DNA of 64,000 nt, taken from Croceibacterium_B sp963783195. GTDB lineage: Bacteria > Pseudomonadota > Alphaproteobacteria > Sphingomonadales > Sphingomonadaceae. The notes under the pieces are model-generated. The model did no database searches, had not been told where the DNA came from, and saw only the letters and a program-made list of their open reading frames with translations. The position numbers and the translations under genes are program-made. The stretch is from positions 1,364,001 to 1,428,000 of the forward strand of contig CAWAMV010000004.1 of the NCBI GenBank assembly GCA_963783195.1, written 5' to 3'. Shown here in pieces: positions 17,712 to 26,957 of this stretch (position 1 is the first letter of the stretch; the number at the start of each line of letters is the position of its first letter).

Positions 17712-18149
17712 GTGCAGCTCGACTTCTGGCAGTTCACGCTCGGTCCGGTCGAACGGATCGTCGCGCTGATCGCCGAGCGGGCCATCGCACAAGGTGACCG
17801 GCTGCTCGTCGTCGATGCCGATGCAGAGCGGCGGCGAGCCACTTCGCGCGCACTGTGGGAGGCAAAGCCGGAGGCCTTCCTGGCCAACGGCGAAGCGAGT
17901 GAGCCCTCGCCGGAGCGCCAGCCCATCCTGCTGTCGGACACCTGCGCGGCGCTCAACGGGGCCCGGTTCGCCGTTCTGGCCGACGGGCAATGGCGCGAGG
18001 AGGGCGCCGGCTTCGATCGCACGATCCTGCTGTTCGACGAGGCCGGAACGCCCGCCGCGCGGCAGGTCTGGCGCCAGTTCGACGGGCACGAGGACGTGAC
18101 CCGGGGGTACTTCGCGCAGGAAGACGGCAAGTGGGTCAAGAAGGCGTGA
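17712..18149 (+). CDS. holC: DNA polymerase III chi subunit
   Basis: 145 aa from GTG at 17712. Clamp-loader accessory protein that links the polymerase III holoenzyme to SSB. The N-terminus VQLDFWQFTLGPVERIVALIAERAIAQGDRLLVV is the HolC pattern, with the expected DTCAALNGARFAVLADG and VWRQFDGHEDVTRGYFAQEDGKWVKK later. Placement directly behind pepA is the usual synteny. GTG is chosen because it starts the conserved domain; the longer reading from 17640 lies inside pepA. Confidence 0.88.
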   Translation: MQLDFWQFTLGPVERIVALIAERAIAQGDRLLVVDADAERRRATSRALWEAKPEAFLANGEASEPSPERQPILLSDTCAALNGARFAVLADGQWREEGAGFDRTILLFDEAGTPAARQVWRQFDGHEDVTRGYFAQEDGKWVKKA

Positions 18150-18223
18150 GGCTTGCGCCTGCTGCAGCGCAGCGCTAGGGGCGCGCGCGAATTCTCCCAT
18201 CATCCGAACCCAAGGAAAATCCC

Positions 18224-18646
18224 ATGGCGGTCACCCGCACCTTCTCGATCATCAAGCCCGACGCCACCCGCCGCAACCTGACCGGCGCGGTCACCAAGAT
18301 GCTGGAGGACGCCGGCCTGCGCGTCGTCGCCTCCAGGCGCATCCAGATGACCCGCGAACAGGCCGAGGGCTTCTACGCCGTGCACAAGGAGCGCCCTTTC
18401 TTCGGCGAGCTCGTCGAGTTCATGACCAGCGGCCCGGTCGTCGTCCAGGTGCTCGAGGGCGAAGACGCCGTGAAGCGCAATCGCGACGTGATGGGCGCGA
18501 CCAACCCCGAGAACGCCGACGAGGGCACGATCCGCAAGACCTACGCGGAATCGATCGAAGCCAACTCGGTTCACGGATCGGACAGCGAAGAGAACGCGAA
18601 GATCGAGATCGACTACTTCTTCAAGCCTGAAGAAATCGTCGGCTGA
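18224..18646 (+). CDS. ndk: Nucleoside diphosphate kinase
   Basis: 140 aa. Transfers the gamma phosphate among NTPs and NDPs through a phosphohistidine. TFSIIKPDATRRNLTGAV begins the protein; the active-site His lies in ANSVHGSDSEENA (about residue 117), and GPVVVQVLEGEDA and MGATNPENA are present. Length is normal. Preceded by AAGGAAAA and followed by a strong intrinsic terminator. Confidence 0.97.
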   Translation: MAVTRTFSIIKPDATRRNLTGAVTKMLEDAGLRVVASRRIQMTREQAEGFYAVHKERPFFGELVEFMTSGPVVVQVLEGEDAVKRNRDVMGATNPENADEGTIRKTYAESIEANSVHGSDSEENAKIEIDYFFKPEEIVG

Positions 18647-18670
18647 TCCGCGCAACCCGCGCAATCGAAG

Positions 18671-18701
18671 GGGCCGCCGGAGCAGATCCGGCGGCCCTTT
18701 T
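18671..18701 (+). terminator. Intrinsic terminator after ndk
   Basis: An 11-bp perfect stem, GGGCCGCCGGA / TCCGGCGGCCC, with loop GCAGA is followed by TTTT. It ends the pepA-holC-ndk side and lies 24 bp beyond ndk, just before the end of the convergent RTX gene. Confidence 0.85.
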
Positions 18702-18707
18702 CGTTGG

Positions 18708-21666
18708 TCAGACCACCGCGAAGTCGCTCGGCGCGATGGCGGCCGGGTGGCTGCTCTCGCCCAGCGTGGCGAACAGCATGGCCGCCTGTCCGCCGCTGCC
18801 GTCCGGATCGAACCACAGCTGGCCGGATGCGCTGTCATAGATGATCCGGTCGTCGGCATCGTGCGCCGCGGTCCCGGCGTGGAACGCCGCCGTGGGCAGT
18901 GCTCCGATCGCCAGGCCGGGGAAGACGCTGGCGGCCAGCTCGATCGTGTCCACCCCGGTCGTGAAATCGAGGATCAGGTCGACGTTGGCCTTGCCCCAGG
19001 TGCTCTGCGCCCCGGGCGCGTAGGTAAACATGAAGACATCCGCTCCCCCTGCGCCGAGCAGCGTGTCCGCGCCCATCGCGCCGTTCAGACGGTTGGCGCT
19101 CTCGTCCCCGATGAAGAAATCATCCATCAGACCGCCGACGAGGTTCTCGATGCCGGAGTATGTGTCGCCTTCGGCGGCGTTGTTGTAGCCACGCGCCAGC
19201 GTGAGGTTGATGAAGACGACGCCCGAGTTGTCCTCGTAGCTCGCCCAGTCAAGCCCATCGCCGCCGATGATCTCGTCGGCCCCGACCGCGCCGATGATGA
19301 TGTCGTTGCCACCCGCGCCGTGGAGACGGTTTACGCCCGGGTCGCCGATGATGAAGTCGGCGTAGTCGGTGCCGATGACGTTCTCGATGCTATCGTACGT
19401 ATCGCCGAAGCTGGCGTTGCCGTAGCCGCGACCCAGCGTGAGGTTGACGAATACTCCGCCCTCGTCGCCGGCATAGCTTGCGGTATCGATGCCCGCACCG
19501 CCGATGAGGGCATCTGCGCCGCGCCCACCCGTGAAGGTGTTGTCGTCGGCATTGCCGATCAGGGTGTCGTCGAAAGCCGTGGCAATGATGTTTTCGATTG
19601 ACTGGAATGTATCGCCGTCGCTCGCGCTGGCCCCGGTGCCTGCAGCAAGATCTATCACCACGGCTCCGGATTCGTCGGTGAAGACGACCGTATCGCTTCC
19701 TTCTCCGCCGATGAAACTGTCTCGTCCACCCATCCCGACCAGGACGTCGTTTCCTTCCAGTCCATTCAGGATGTTGTTGCCGCTATTGCCCTGGATGCGG
19801 TTGGCGGCATCGCTTCCCGTCGCATTGATATCCGCGGTCCCGGTGAGGACGAGTTCCTCAACGGCGTACACCTGGCGCATGGGCAAACTTGCGCCGCCAT
19901 AAGGGTCGCCGGTCAAGGGCCCATCCGAGTTCAGAAGGGCGTAGCTGACCGAGGCGTAGACGATATCGTAGCCCTGGTTCTGGAAGTCGATCACGACGTC
20001 TGCAGGGTCGTCGACGTAGAAGATGTCATCTCCTTCGCGGCCAAACATCGTGTCGGCGCCGGCAAGCCCATCAAGGACGTCGTTGCCAAGCGATCCGTTG
20101 AGGACGTTGTCGCCCGAATTTCCGGTTGCGCGGGCTCCGGCATATCCCGCGCCCTGAATGTCCACATTCTCGATGTTGTCAGGGGCGGTGTAATCCCGGT
20201 TCGTGGCAACGGTATCGTTGCCTTCTCCCGGAAGCTCGAGGAATGCATCACCCTCGTCGAGCAGGCCGTAGATATCGTCGCCCCGGCCGCCGATCATTAG
20301 GTCGGCGCCCGCTCCTCCATCCAGAACATCGTTGCCGTCGCCGCCGCGCAAGGTGTCGTTGCCTGCGCCGCCATGTATCTCGTCGTTGCCATCGCCGCCT
20401 TCGAGCAGCAAATCCCCGGTCCCCTCCCAGCCGTAGAGATAGTCGTCCCCTCCGCCGCCGATGAGGGTGTTGGTCCCGCTGCCCCCGTTCAGAATATCCG
20501 GGCCATCTCCCCCGTCCAGGTAGTCGTTGCCTTCGTCTCCGATAAGGACATCGCTGCCGTCACCGCCCAGTAGCCTGTCGTTTCCGACGCCACCCTGAAG
20601 CGAGTCGTCCCCGGCTCCGCCCGAGAGGTAATCGTCGCCTTCGAAGCTTTCGACGAAATCATTTCCGGCTCCGGCCTCGACGCGGTTGTCCAGTTGATTG
20701 CCGTAAATGTGGTCATTGCCGCCCGACCCGACAACATTTTCGATCAGCGATCGCGTGTCGCCCTGGAACAGCATGCTTGTGGCGATCTGGCCGCTGTTTT
20801 CGTAGTACGTTCCGAGATCGGGCCTCTGTGAAGGCGGCAGGATGACCCAGCCCCCCGGCCTGATGTCTACCGACAGCCCTTCGCCATACGCGGCAAAGTC
20901 GTAGGTGTCGGTCCCGCCAGCGTCCCAGATCGTCTGGAATACCTTGTTTTCGGCAGGCGCGCCGTTGCCGACACCGTTGACGGATAATTCGCCCGTCGCG
21001 GGGTCCCAGCGGTAGGTCGTGTCCGTGCTGTTGAAGCCGAAGTTGGCACCATAGAGGAACTGCAGGCCAGCAATGTCCTCCATCATGTAGGATTGAGAAA
21101 AGCTTGCGGCCTCGTTCGGATAGTAGACCGGGACATTCCCCGAGACAGCCTTGTAGCTCATGACAGTGAAGCCCATCGAGTCGCGCTCGATGGACAAGGG
21201 GGGAGTGGCACTCGTGGGGGTGACCGAAGCCGAGCGCGTGGCCGGTCTCGTGGAGAATTGTAAACCAGGCATAGTTGCCCAGCACCGGATTGTCGTACTC
21301 TCCGCCGGAATTGTTGAACCACGCGTCTCCGCCGTGCGGGTTGCCATTGGGCAGATAGGCATAGGCTGTTTCCGGCTCGTCGCTCATCGCGAAGCGCAAG
21401 GTGGCGTCGCCCGCTTGCGCACCCGTGACTTCGACGAAGGTCAACCCGGTGAAGGTGGAAATCTGCGCCAGGATCGTCCGCACCGCGGCCTGCTGCCCGG
21501 CATTGAACGGCTCGAAGTTGTTGGCGACCTCGCCAGTCCCGCCGTAGTCGGCGTAGCCAGCCAGTGTCGGAAACGAGAACGTGAGCGTCGTCCCGTTCCA
21601 CTTGGGGCCTTTGACGATCGCATCGGTTTCTGCCCGGCCGCTGCTGCCCGGATCAATCACGTCCAT
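18708..21666 (-). CDS. Serralysin-like RTX metalloprotease (M10), frameshifted near the zinc site
   Basis: Secreted calcium-dependent protease, about 985 aa after repair. Residues 1-150 hold the metzincin domain, with HETGHALGFGHPH (zinc-binding HExxHxxGxxH) and, in the other frame, the Met-turn FTVMSYKA. The frames meet at a run of six G at 21198-21203 (plus strand); one fewer G joins them. A long RTX region follows, with many GGxGxDxL nonapeptides at roughly residues 340-560 (for instance GGAGNDTLRGGDGND) and further Ca-binding blocks around RLHGAGGNDIIIG. The tail SGQLWFDPDGSGGQAAMLFATL and a hydrophobic end resemble type I secretion signals. There is no N-terminal signal peptide and no T1SS genes nearby. 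ATG at 21666. Confidence 0.85.
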
Positions 21667-21784
21667 GAGGAAACTCCGCTACCCGCCGGGGAGCGCGCGC
21701 AGAGGGGCCATCCCGAACCCCCTTCACGCCCGGCATCTTGCGGAGTGGCCGCAATAGGTTGGCAAGTAAAGCGAATTGCCGCGA

Positions 21785-22747
21785 TCAGAACTCGTCCGCC
21801 GCCTCGATCAGTCCGGTCAGCCGCTTGGGCGCCACGCTGCGCCAGCTGCGCTCCAGCCACTCGGCGACGTGGTCCCAATCCACGCCCGGGCGGTTGAGGA
21901 TCAGGCCGATCCAGCCGCTCGCGCCGTAGTATGCCGGCTTGAAGTAGATGTCGGGCGCCTGTTCGGTCAGGCTCAGCAGCTCGTCCTGGCTGCTCGTCTT
22001 GACGAGCAGGGCGACGTTCTCGCTGCCGTGGTGCTGGTCGTTGAAATAGGCGAAGTACTTGCCGCTCTTGCCGCCGGTGCGCCAGCCGGGCGATCCGTGG
22101 CTTTCGCGCTCCTCGACCTCGGGCAGGGCCATCGCCAGATCGCTGACGCGCGCGAGCAGCCAATCGGCGCGGAATGGCCGGCTGACGTAGTCGGCGAGGC
22201 AGCGCGGGTAGAGCTGGTATTCGGCCATCTGCACCCGAGACTGGAGCAACTCGGGCGTGTCGTCGGGCAGGATGCGCACCGGGACCTGGCCAAGCAGCGG
22301 CCCGGCGTCGAGCTCGGGCACGACGACGTGGACCGAGCAGCCGCCGTGGCTTTCGCCCGCCTCGATCGCCCGCTCGTGGGTGTGCAGGCCCTTGAACTTC
22401 GGCAGCAGGGAGGGGTGGGTGTTGATCATCCGGCCTTCCCAGCGGTCGACGAACCCGGCGGTCAGGACGCGCATATATCCGGCGAGTGCGATGTATTCGG
22501 CGCCGGCCTTGCGCAGGGCCGCGTCCATCAGCGCCTCGTGCGCCTCGCGCGACAGCCCCTTGTGCGGGTGGGCGAAGGTGGGGATGCCCTCGGCCGCGGC
22601 GATGGCGAGGCCGCGCGCCCCGGGCACGTTGCTGGCGACCAGGACGAGCTCGTAGGGGCAGTCCGGCAGGCGCGACTGGAACAGCAGCGACGACATCGTC
22701 GTGCCGCTGCCCGACAGCATCACCGCCACCTTCGCCTTGGCAGCCAT
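21785..22747 (-). CDS. purN: Phosphoribosylglycinamide formyltransferase fused to a C-terminal MmcQ/YjbR domain
   Basis: 320 aa from ATG at 22747; classical PurN is about 190-215. Residues 1-195 form PurN: VAVMLSGSGTTMSSLL, then AGYMRVLTAGFVDRWEGRMINTHPSLLPKFKGLHTHERA with catalytic Asn/His, and CSVHVVVPELDAGPLLGQ with the catalytic Asp. PurN transfers formyl from 10-formyl-THF to GAR. Residues about 205-320 read as an MmcQ/YjbR domain: MALPEVEERESHGSPGWRTGGKSGKYFAYFND, then a CyaY-like DIYFKPAYYGASGWIGLIL. The two parts are in one uninterrupted frame. The upstream in-frame extension to 23377 overlaps the divergent permease gene and is rejected. Confidence 0.9.
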   Translation of the reverse strand: MAAKAKVAVMLSGSGTTMSSLLFQSRLPDCPYELVLVASNVPGARGLAIAAAEGIPTFAHPHKGLSREAHEALMDAALRKAGAEYIALAGYMRVLTAGFVDRWEGRMINTHPSLLPKFKGLHTHERAIEAGESHGGCSVHVVVPELDAGPLLGQVPVRILPDDTPELLQSRVQMAEYQLYPRCLADYVSRPFRADWLLARVSDLAMALPEVEERESHGSPGWRTGGKSGKYFAYFNDQHHGSENVALLVKTSSQDELLSLTEQAPDIYFKPAYYGASGWIGLILNRPGVDWDHVAEWLERSWRSVAPKRLTGLIEAADEF

Positions 22748-22810
22748 ATACCCCCACTCCCTCTGCGCGCGGGAACGGGCGCGCTTGCGAATCGTCTCGT
22801 TCCTGCCCGC

Positions 22811-23866
22811 ATGAAGCCCATTTTCCAACCCTCGGCCGAAGATTGGCCCTATCTCCGGCGCCTTGGGTGGACGATCCTGGCGGCGGCGGCGATCGTCGTC
22901 ATCTGGCGGGCCTCCGACCTCCTGATGCTGGCTTTCGGATCGGTGCTGGGCGCCGTGATGTTCCGCAGTGCGGCGCGAATGTTCGAATCCATCGGGGTTC
23001 GCAACCGCAAGGTCGCGCTGGGGTTCGGCACGCTGCTGGTGCTGGCGCTGTTCGCGACCATCGCCTGGCTGCTCGCCGTGCAATTCGGCAGCGAGCTCGG
23101 CGGTATGCTGGGCAACCTGCCGGCCACCCTGGCGCAGATCGAGCGCAACCTGAGCACCACCCAGGTGGGCGAAGCGGTGGTCAACGCGGTGGATGCGGCG
23201 ACCGGCGGCGGCATGATCGCGCAGCGGCTGGGCGACCTGCTGCTGGGCGGCGGGCAGGTGCTCGTCAACTTCGTGATCGTGCTGGTCGGCGCGATGTTCA
23301 TCGCCGCGGATCCGCGGCCCTATCTCAAGGCCGTCGTCCTGCTGACGCCCCCGCCGGGCCGCCCGGCCATGGAACATGCCCTGACGCAGGTGAGCCTGGC
23401 CTTGCGGCTCTGGCTCAAGGCCAAGCTCATCACGATGTTCATCATGACGGTGCTCATCTCGGCATCGTTGTGGTGGGCGGGGCTGGAGAGCTGGGCCGCG
23501 CTGGGCCTGCTGGGCGGACTGTCGGAGTTCGTGCCCTACGTCGGCCCGGCGGTTGCCATGCTGCCCTCCATCGGCCTTGCCGCGGCGGCGGGCGGGGCGG
23601 TGTTCTGGCGCGTGGTTGCCGCCTACGTGGTGGCCCGGCTGATCGAAGCTTACCTGATGACGCCGCTGGTCAACCGGAGCGTGGTCGACATCCCCCCGGC
23701 TCTCACGCTGTTCGTGATTCTCGGCGTGGGCGCGGTGTTCGGCATCTACGGCGTGTTCTTTGCCGGCGCGCTGCTGGTCGTGACCTATGTCGGTGTGCGC
23801 GAGCTTTATCTGCGCGATACGCTGGGCGAGGATATCGACGGGGTACCGGCGAAGACCGGGGAATAG
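22811..23866 (+). CDS. AI-2E family transporter (PerM-type permease)
   Basis: 351 aa, ATG at 22811. Multi-spanning inner-membrane protein with roughly eight hydrophobic helices, the first at about residues 20-60 (WTILAAAAIVVIW and LMLAFGSVLGAVMF). Family landmarks are the extended amphipathic region LPATLAQIERNLSTTQVGEA, GGLSEFVPYVGPAVAMLPS and LIEAYLMTPLVNRSVVDIPPALTLFVILGVGAVFGIYG. Substrate is unknown; some relatives export autoinducer-2 or act as sodium/proton antiporters. Divergent from purN (63 bp between) and convergent with purM (1 bp between stops), so it splits the usual purM-purN pair. Confidence 0.9.
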   Translation: MKPIFQPSAEDWPYLRRLGWTILAAAAIVVIWRASDLLMLAFGSVLGAVMFRSAARMFESIGVRNRKVALGFGTLLVLALFATIAWLLAVQFGSELGGMLGNLPATLAQIERNLSTTQVGEAVVNAVDAATGGGMIAQRLGDLLLGGGQVLVNFVIVLVGAMFIAADPRPYLKAVVLLTPPPGRPAMEHALTQVSLALRLWLKAKLITMFIMTVLISASLWWAGLESWAALGLLGGLSEFVPYVGPAVAMLPSIGLAAAAGGAVFWRVVAAYVVARLIEAYLMTPLVNRSVVDIPPALTLFVILGVGAVFGIYGVFFAGALLVVTYVGVRELYLRDTLGEDIDGVPAKTGE

Positions 23867-23867
23867 G

Positions 23868-24965
23868 TCAGGGGGTGTGAGTCGCTTGCCAGGCGGCCTC
23901 GCTGTCCCAGCTTCGCGCCGGTCCGCGCACGGTACAACCGCGCGGCCCCGCCGCCACCTCGCCCACGTGGACCACGTCTTCGCCCGCTTCCTCCAGCTCG
24001 GCGACGACTTCGCTCGCCAGCTCGGGCTGGACGGCCAGCACCATGCCGATGCCGCAATTGAAGGTGCGCGCCATCTCGCCGGGCTCGATATTCCCCTCGC
24101 GCTGGAGAAAGGCCATCAGCGCCGGCTGTTGCCAGGCGCCCGCGTCGACCACGGCGTGGGTGCCTTCTGGCAGCACGCGCGGAATGTTTTCCAGCAGGCC
24201 GCCCCCGGTGATGTGGGCCAGGGCGTCGATCTTGCCGCCGCGCACGACGGGCAGCAGGCTTTTCACGTAAATCCGAGTCGGTTCCGCCAGCGCGTCGAGC
24301 AGCGTTGCCTGCTCGTCCTGCGGACCGAACGCGCCGGCCATGGCCCAGCCCTTGTCGGCCGCGAGCCGCCTGACGAGGGAAAAACCGTTCGAATGGACGC
24401 CGGAGCTGGCGAGGCCGAGCAGGACGTGGCCGGGCGCCACGCGCTCGCCGGTCAATTGCTCGCCGCGTTCGACCGCGCCGACGCAGAAGCCGGCCAGATC
24501 GTAATCGCCCGCAGCGTACATGCCCGGCATCTCGGCGGTTTCCCCCCCGATCAGCGCGCAGCCGGCCATCTTGCAGCCAACCGCGATTCCCGCGATGACC
24601 CGCTCTGCCACGCCGGTTTCCAGCTTGCCGGTAGCGAAGTAATCGAGGAAGAACAGCGGCTCGGCGCCCTGGACGATGAGGTCGTTGACGCACATCGCGA
24701 CCAGATCGATGCCCACGGTGTCGTGGCGGTCGTGGTCGATCGCCAGCTTGAGCTTCGTGCCGACCCCGTCGTTCCCGGCGACCAGCAGCGGGTCGGAATA
24801 GCCGGCCGCCCTTGGATCGAAGAACCCGCCGAAGCCGCCGATTTCCCCGTCCGCGCCGGGGCGGAGGGTCGCCTTGACGAGCGGGCCGATCGCCTTGACG
24901 AGCGCGTTGCCCGCGTCGATCGAGACGCCGGCCTTTTCGTATGTGTAGCGGTTATCCGATGCCAT
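23868..24965 (-). CDS. purM: Phosphoribosylformylglycinamidine cyclo-ligase (AIR synthetase)
   Basis: 365 aa. ATP-dependent ring closure of FGAM to AIR, fifth step of purine synthesis. YTYEKAGVSIDAGNALV opens the PurM fold. GNDGVGTKLKLA, DLVAMCVNDLIVQGAEPLFFLDYFATG, GGETAEMPGMYAAGDYDLAGF and HITGGGLLENIPRVLP are family signatures. ATG at 24965 is 71 bp from the divergent gene at 25037. The neighbouring strand-inverted permease separates it from purN. Confidence 0.96.
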   Translation of the reverse strand: MASDNRYTYEKAGVSIDAGNALVKAIGPLVKATLRPGADGEIGGFGGFFDPRAAGYSDPLLVAGNDGVGTKLKLAIDHDRHDTVGIDLVAMCVNDLIVQGAEPLFFLDYFATGKLETGVAERVIAGIAVGCKMAGCALIGGETAEMPGMYAAGDYDLAGFCVGAVERGEQLTGERVAPGHVLLGLASSGVHSNGFSLVRRLAADKGWAMAGAFGPQDEQATLLDALAEPTRIYVKSLLPVVRGGKIDALAHITGGGLLENIPRVLPEGTHAVVDAGAWQQPALMAFLQREGNIEPGEMARTFNCGIGMVLAVQPELASEVVAELEEAGEDVVHVGEVAAGPRGCTVRGPARSWDSEAAWQATHTP

Positions 24966-25036
24966 TGCGGGATCGCTTTACCTATTCGGCCTTGGAATCC
25001 AACTCGCCATTGGGCAATAGGCCCAGAGTTTCCCCG

Positions 25037-26305
25037 ATGACGGCCCTTTCCCTTCCGCCCCGCGACCGCAACCTGCGTCCTCTCCTGCTCGTGGCGGGAT
25101 CGATCGCGCTCGCCTTCGGCGCTGTCGCGCTGGTGGCGCAGGTCAGCGGCGATCGCGGGATCGCGCCGGTCGCCAGCAGCACCGACATCTCGGTCAACGG
25201 GATCGAGGTCAACGTCGTCGGCAAGAACCCGGAAGACGCGCGCCAACTCGGCTGGAAGGAAGCGCAGCGCAAGGCGTGGGAAAAGCTCGGCGGGCCGAAA
25301 ATCCCGGACAGCCAGCTGGACACCTACGTCTCGGCGATCGTGATCGAGAACGAACAGCTCGGGCCGCGGCGCTATGTCGCCAGGCTCGGCGTAGTCTTCG
25401 ACCGCGCGCGGGCCGGCGCGTTGCTCGGCGCGGGGAATGGCGCCGTCACCCATTCGGCGCCGATGCTGACGCTTCCGGTGCTGATCTCCGGCGGCGTTCA
25501 GACGATGTACGAAGTGCGCAATCCCTGGCAGCGCGCCTGGGCCGAATACCAGGCCGGGGCCAGCGCGATCGACTACGTGCGGCCGAGCGGGGCGGGCGGC
25601 GAATCGCTGCTGCTCACGTATGGCCAGGTGGAGCGCCGCAGCCGCGCCTGGTGGAACAACATCCTCGACCAGTTCGGTGCGGCCGACATCATCGTGCCGA
25701 TCGCCCGGCTCGAGCGGCAATATCCCGGCGGCCCGGTGCACGGCATCTTCACCGCCCGGTACGGACCCGACGACACGTGGCTCGCGGAGTTCGAACTGAC
25801 CGCGCCGAACGAGCAGGCGCTGCCGCAGATGCTCGAGCAGGCCGTGCGCCGGTTCGACAAGCTCTACACCGATGCGCTGAACCAGGGTCTCCTCAAGCCG
25901 GACCCGACGCTCGGTCGGCAGGCGATCCAGCTCAGCCCGGAAATCCAGGCGCTGATCGAGGCTGCCAAGCGGGCCGAGGAAGTGGAAGCCGCGCCCCCGC
26001 CGGTGCCGACTGTTTCGCAGCCGACGCCGCTCCCGACCTCGACGGCGGCTCCAGCCCAGCCGCAAGTGCTCGAATCCATCAGCGTGCAGTTCGCCACGCC
26101 CGATGCGGCGGCGGTGGACGCCTCGCTCGCGGCGGTCCGCAGCGCACCCGGTGTGCGGGGCGCGGCGACGACCAGCATCGCCATCGGCGGAGTCTCGGTC
26201 ATGCGGGTGACTTTCGCAGGCGACATCTCCGACCTTGCCGCTGCGCTGCGCCAACGCGGATTCCAGGTGACGTCGCTCGGTAGCTCGCTGTCGATCCGGC
26301 GCTAG
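25037..26305 (+). CDS. Conserved exported or membrane-anchored protein of unknown function
   Basis: 422 aa from ATG at 25037 (an in-frame start at 24941 is too far upstream and overlaps the purM start). One N-terminal hydrophobic helix at about residues 14-35 (LRPLLLVAGSIALAFGAVALVA) acts as anchor or signal. The body has VNVVGKNPEDARQLGWKEAQRKAWEKL and a long domain without motifs I can name. A Pro/Thr-rich linker lies at about 315-345. The last 75 residues (SISVQFATPDAAAVDASLAAVRSAPGV) look like a ferredoxin-like heavy-metal-associated fold without the CxxC. It sits directly before hdaA, a placement I recall from other sphingomonads; no function is proposed. Confidence 0.75.
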   Translation: MTALSLPPRDRNLRPLLLVAGSIALAFGAVALVAQVSGDRGIAPVASSTDISVNGIEVNVVGKNPEDARQLGWKEAQRKAWEKLGGPKIPDSQLDTYVSAIVIENEQLGPRRYVARLGVVFDRARAGALLGAGNGAVTHSAPMLTLPVLISGGVQTMYEVRNPWQRAWAEYQAGASAIDYVRPSGAGGESLLLTYGQVERRSRAWWNNILDQFGAADIIVPIARLERQYPGGPVHGIFTARYGPDDTWLAEFELTAPNEQALPQMLEQAVRRFDKLYTDALNQGLLKPDPTLGRQAIQLSPEIQALIEAAKRAEEVEAAPPPVPTVSQPTPLPTSTAAPAQPQVLESISVQFATPDAAAVDASLAAVRSAPGVRGAATTSIAIGGVSVMRVTFAGDISDLAAALRQRGFQVTSLGSSLSIRR

Positions 26306-26315
26306 GCCGCGATCG

Positions 26316-26927
26316 ATGTCGCAGATGGCGCTTCCTCTGCCGCGTGGAGAGGCCGCGGGCCCCGCGCGGATCCTGCTCGGCGGGGGTAATGTCCATGTCG
26401 CCGAGGCGCTGCGTTCGCCTGAAAGCTGGCCCTTTCGAACCGCGGTGCTGACCGGGCCTGCCCGCTCCGGCAAGTCTCTCTTCGCCCGGTGGTTCGTGGA
26501 AAACGGTGCGAATGAAGCGCTCGATAATGCCGCCGAACAGCCCGAGGACGAGGTGTTCCACCGCTGGAACCGCGCGCAGGAGGATGGCCGCCCCTTGCTG
26601 ATCGTCGCCGGCGAGCCGCCGTGGCGTATCGGGCTGCCTGATCTCAGGAGCAGGATGGGCGCCGCGCTCCAGCTCGAAATCGGCCCGCCCGACGATGGCC
26701 TGATGGCCGATCTGATCCTCTCGCTCGCCGCCGAGCGGGGGCTGGCGCTGGGTCCCGATGCTGCCGCCTATCTTGTGCCGCGTGTGACGCGTTCCTACCT
26801 GCAACTCGAAAGGCTGGTCGAGGCGATCGACCGTCTCAGTCTCGAGCGAAAGGCGCCGCCGAGCCTGGCTATCTGGCGCGCCGCGCTGGAGGCGGTGGAA
26901 GGCCCTGAGGAACCCCGCTTGCTTTGA
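26316..26927 (+). CDS. hdaA: DnaA-homologous regulatory protein (HdaA/Hda-like)
   Basis: 203 aa. Short AAA+ protein related to DnaA domain III; in Caulobacter and E. coli the counterparts stimulate DnaA-ATP hydrolysis with the sliding clamp. The N-terminus MSQMALPLP is a plausible clamp-binding QxxLPLP-type motif, as in known Hda proteins. The P-loop GPARSGKS is at about residue 49. DEVFHRWNRAQEDGRPLLIVAGEPP and GIGLPDLRSRM-like sensor regions follow; residues 140-190 form the lid. It starts 10 bp after the preceding gene. Confidence 0.87.
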   Translation: MSQMALPLPRGEAAGPARILLGGGNVHVAEALRSPESWPFRTAVLTGPARSGKSLFARWFVENGANEALDNAAEQPEDEVFHRWNRAQEDGRPLLIVAGEPPWRIGLPDLRSRMGAALQLEIGPPDDGLMADLILSLAAERGLALGPDAAAYLVPRVTRSYLQLERLVEAIDRLSLERKAPPSLAIWRAALEAVEGPEEPRLL

Positions 26928-26957
26928 GGCAGGCTTTGAGGGAGGATTGTTGCCGAA

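Noticed and set aside
19000..20700. Repeated short units in the RTX gene that could suggest a CRISPR or tandem array
   Set aside because: They encode GGxGxDxx nonapeptides in one reading frame and vary at third positions, as expected for calcium-binding repeats.
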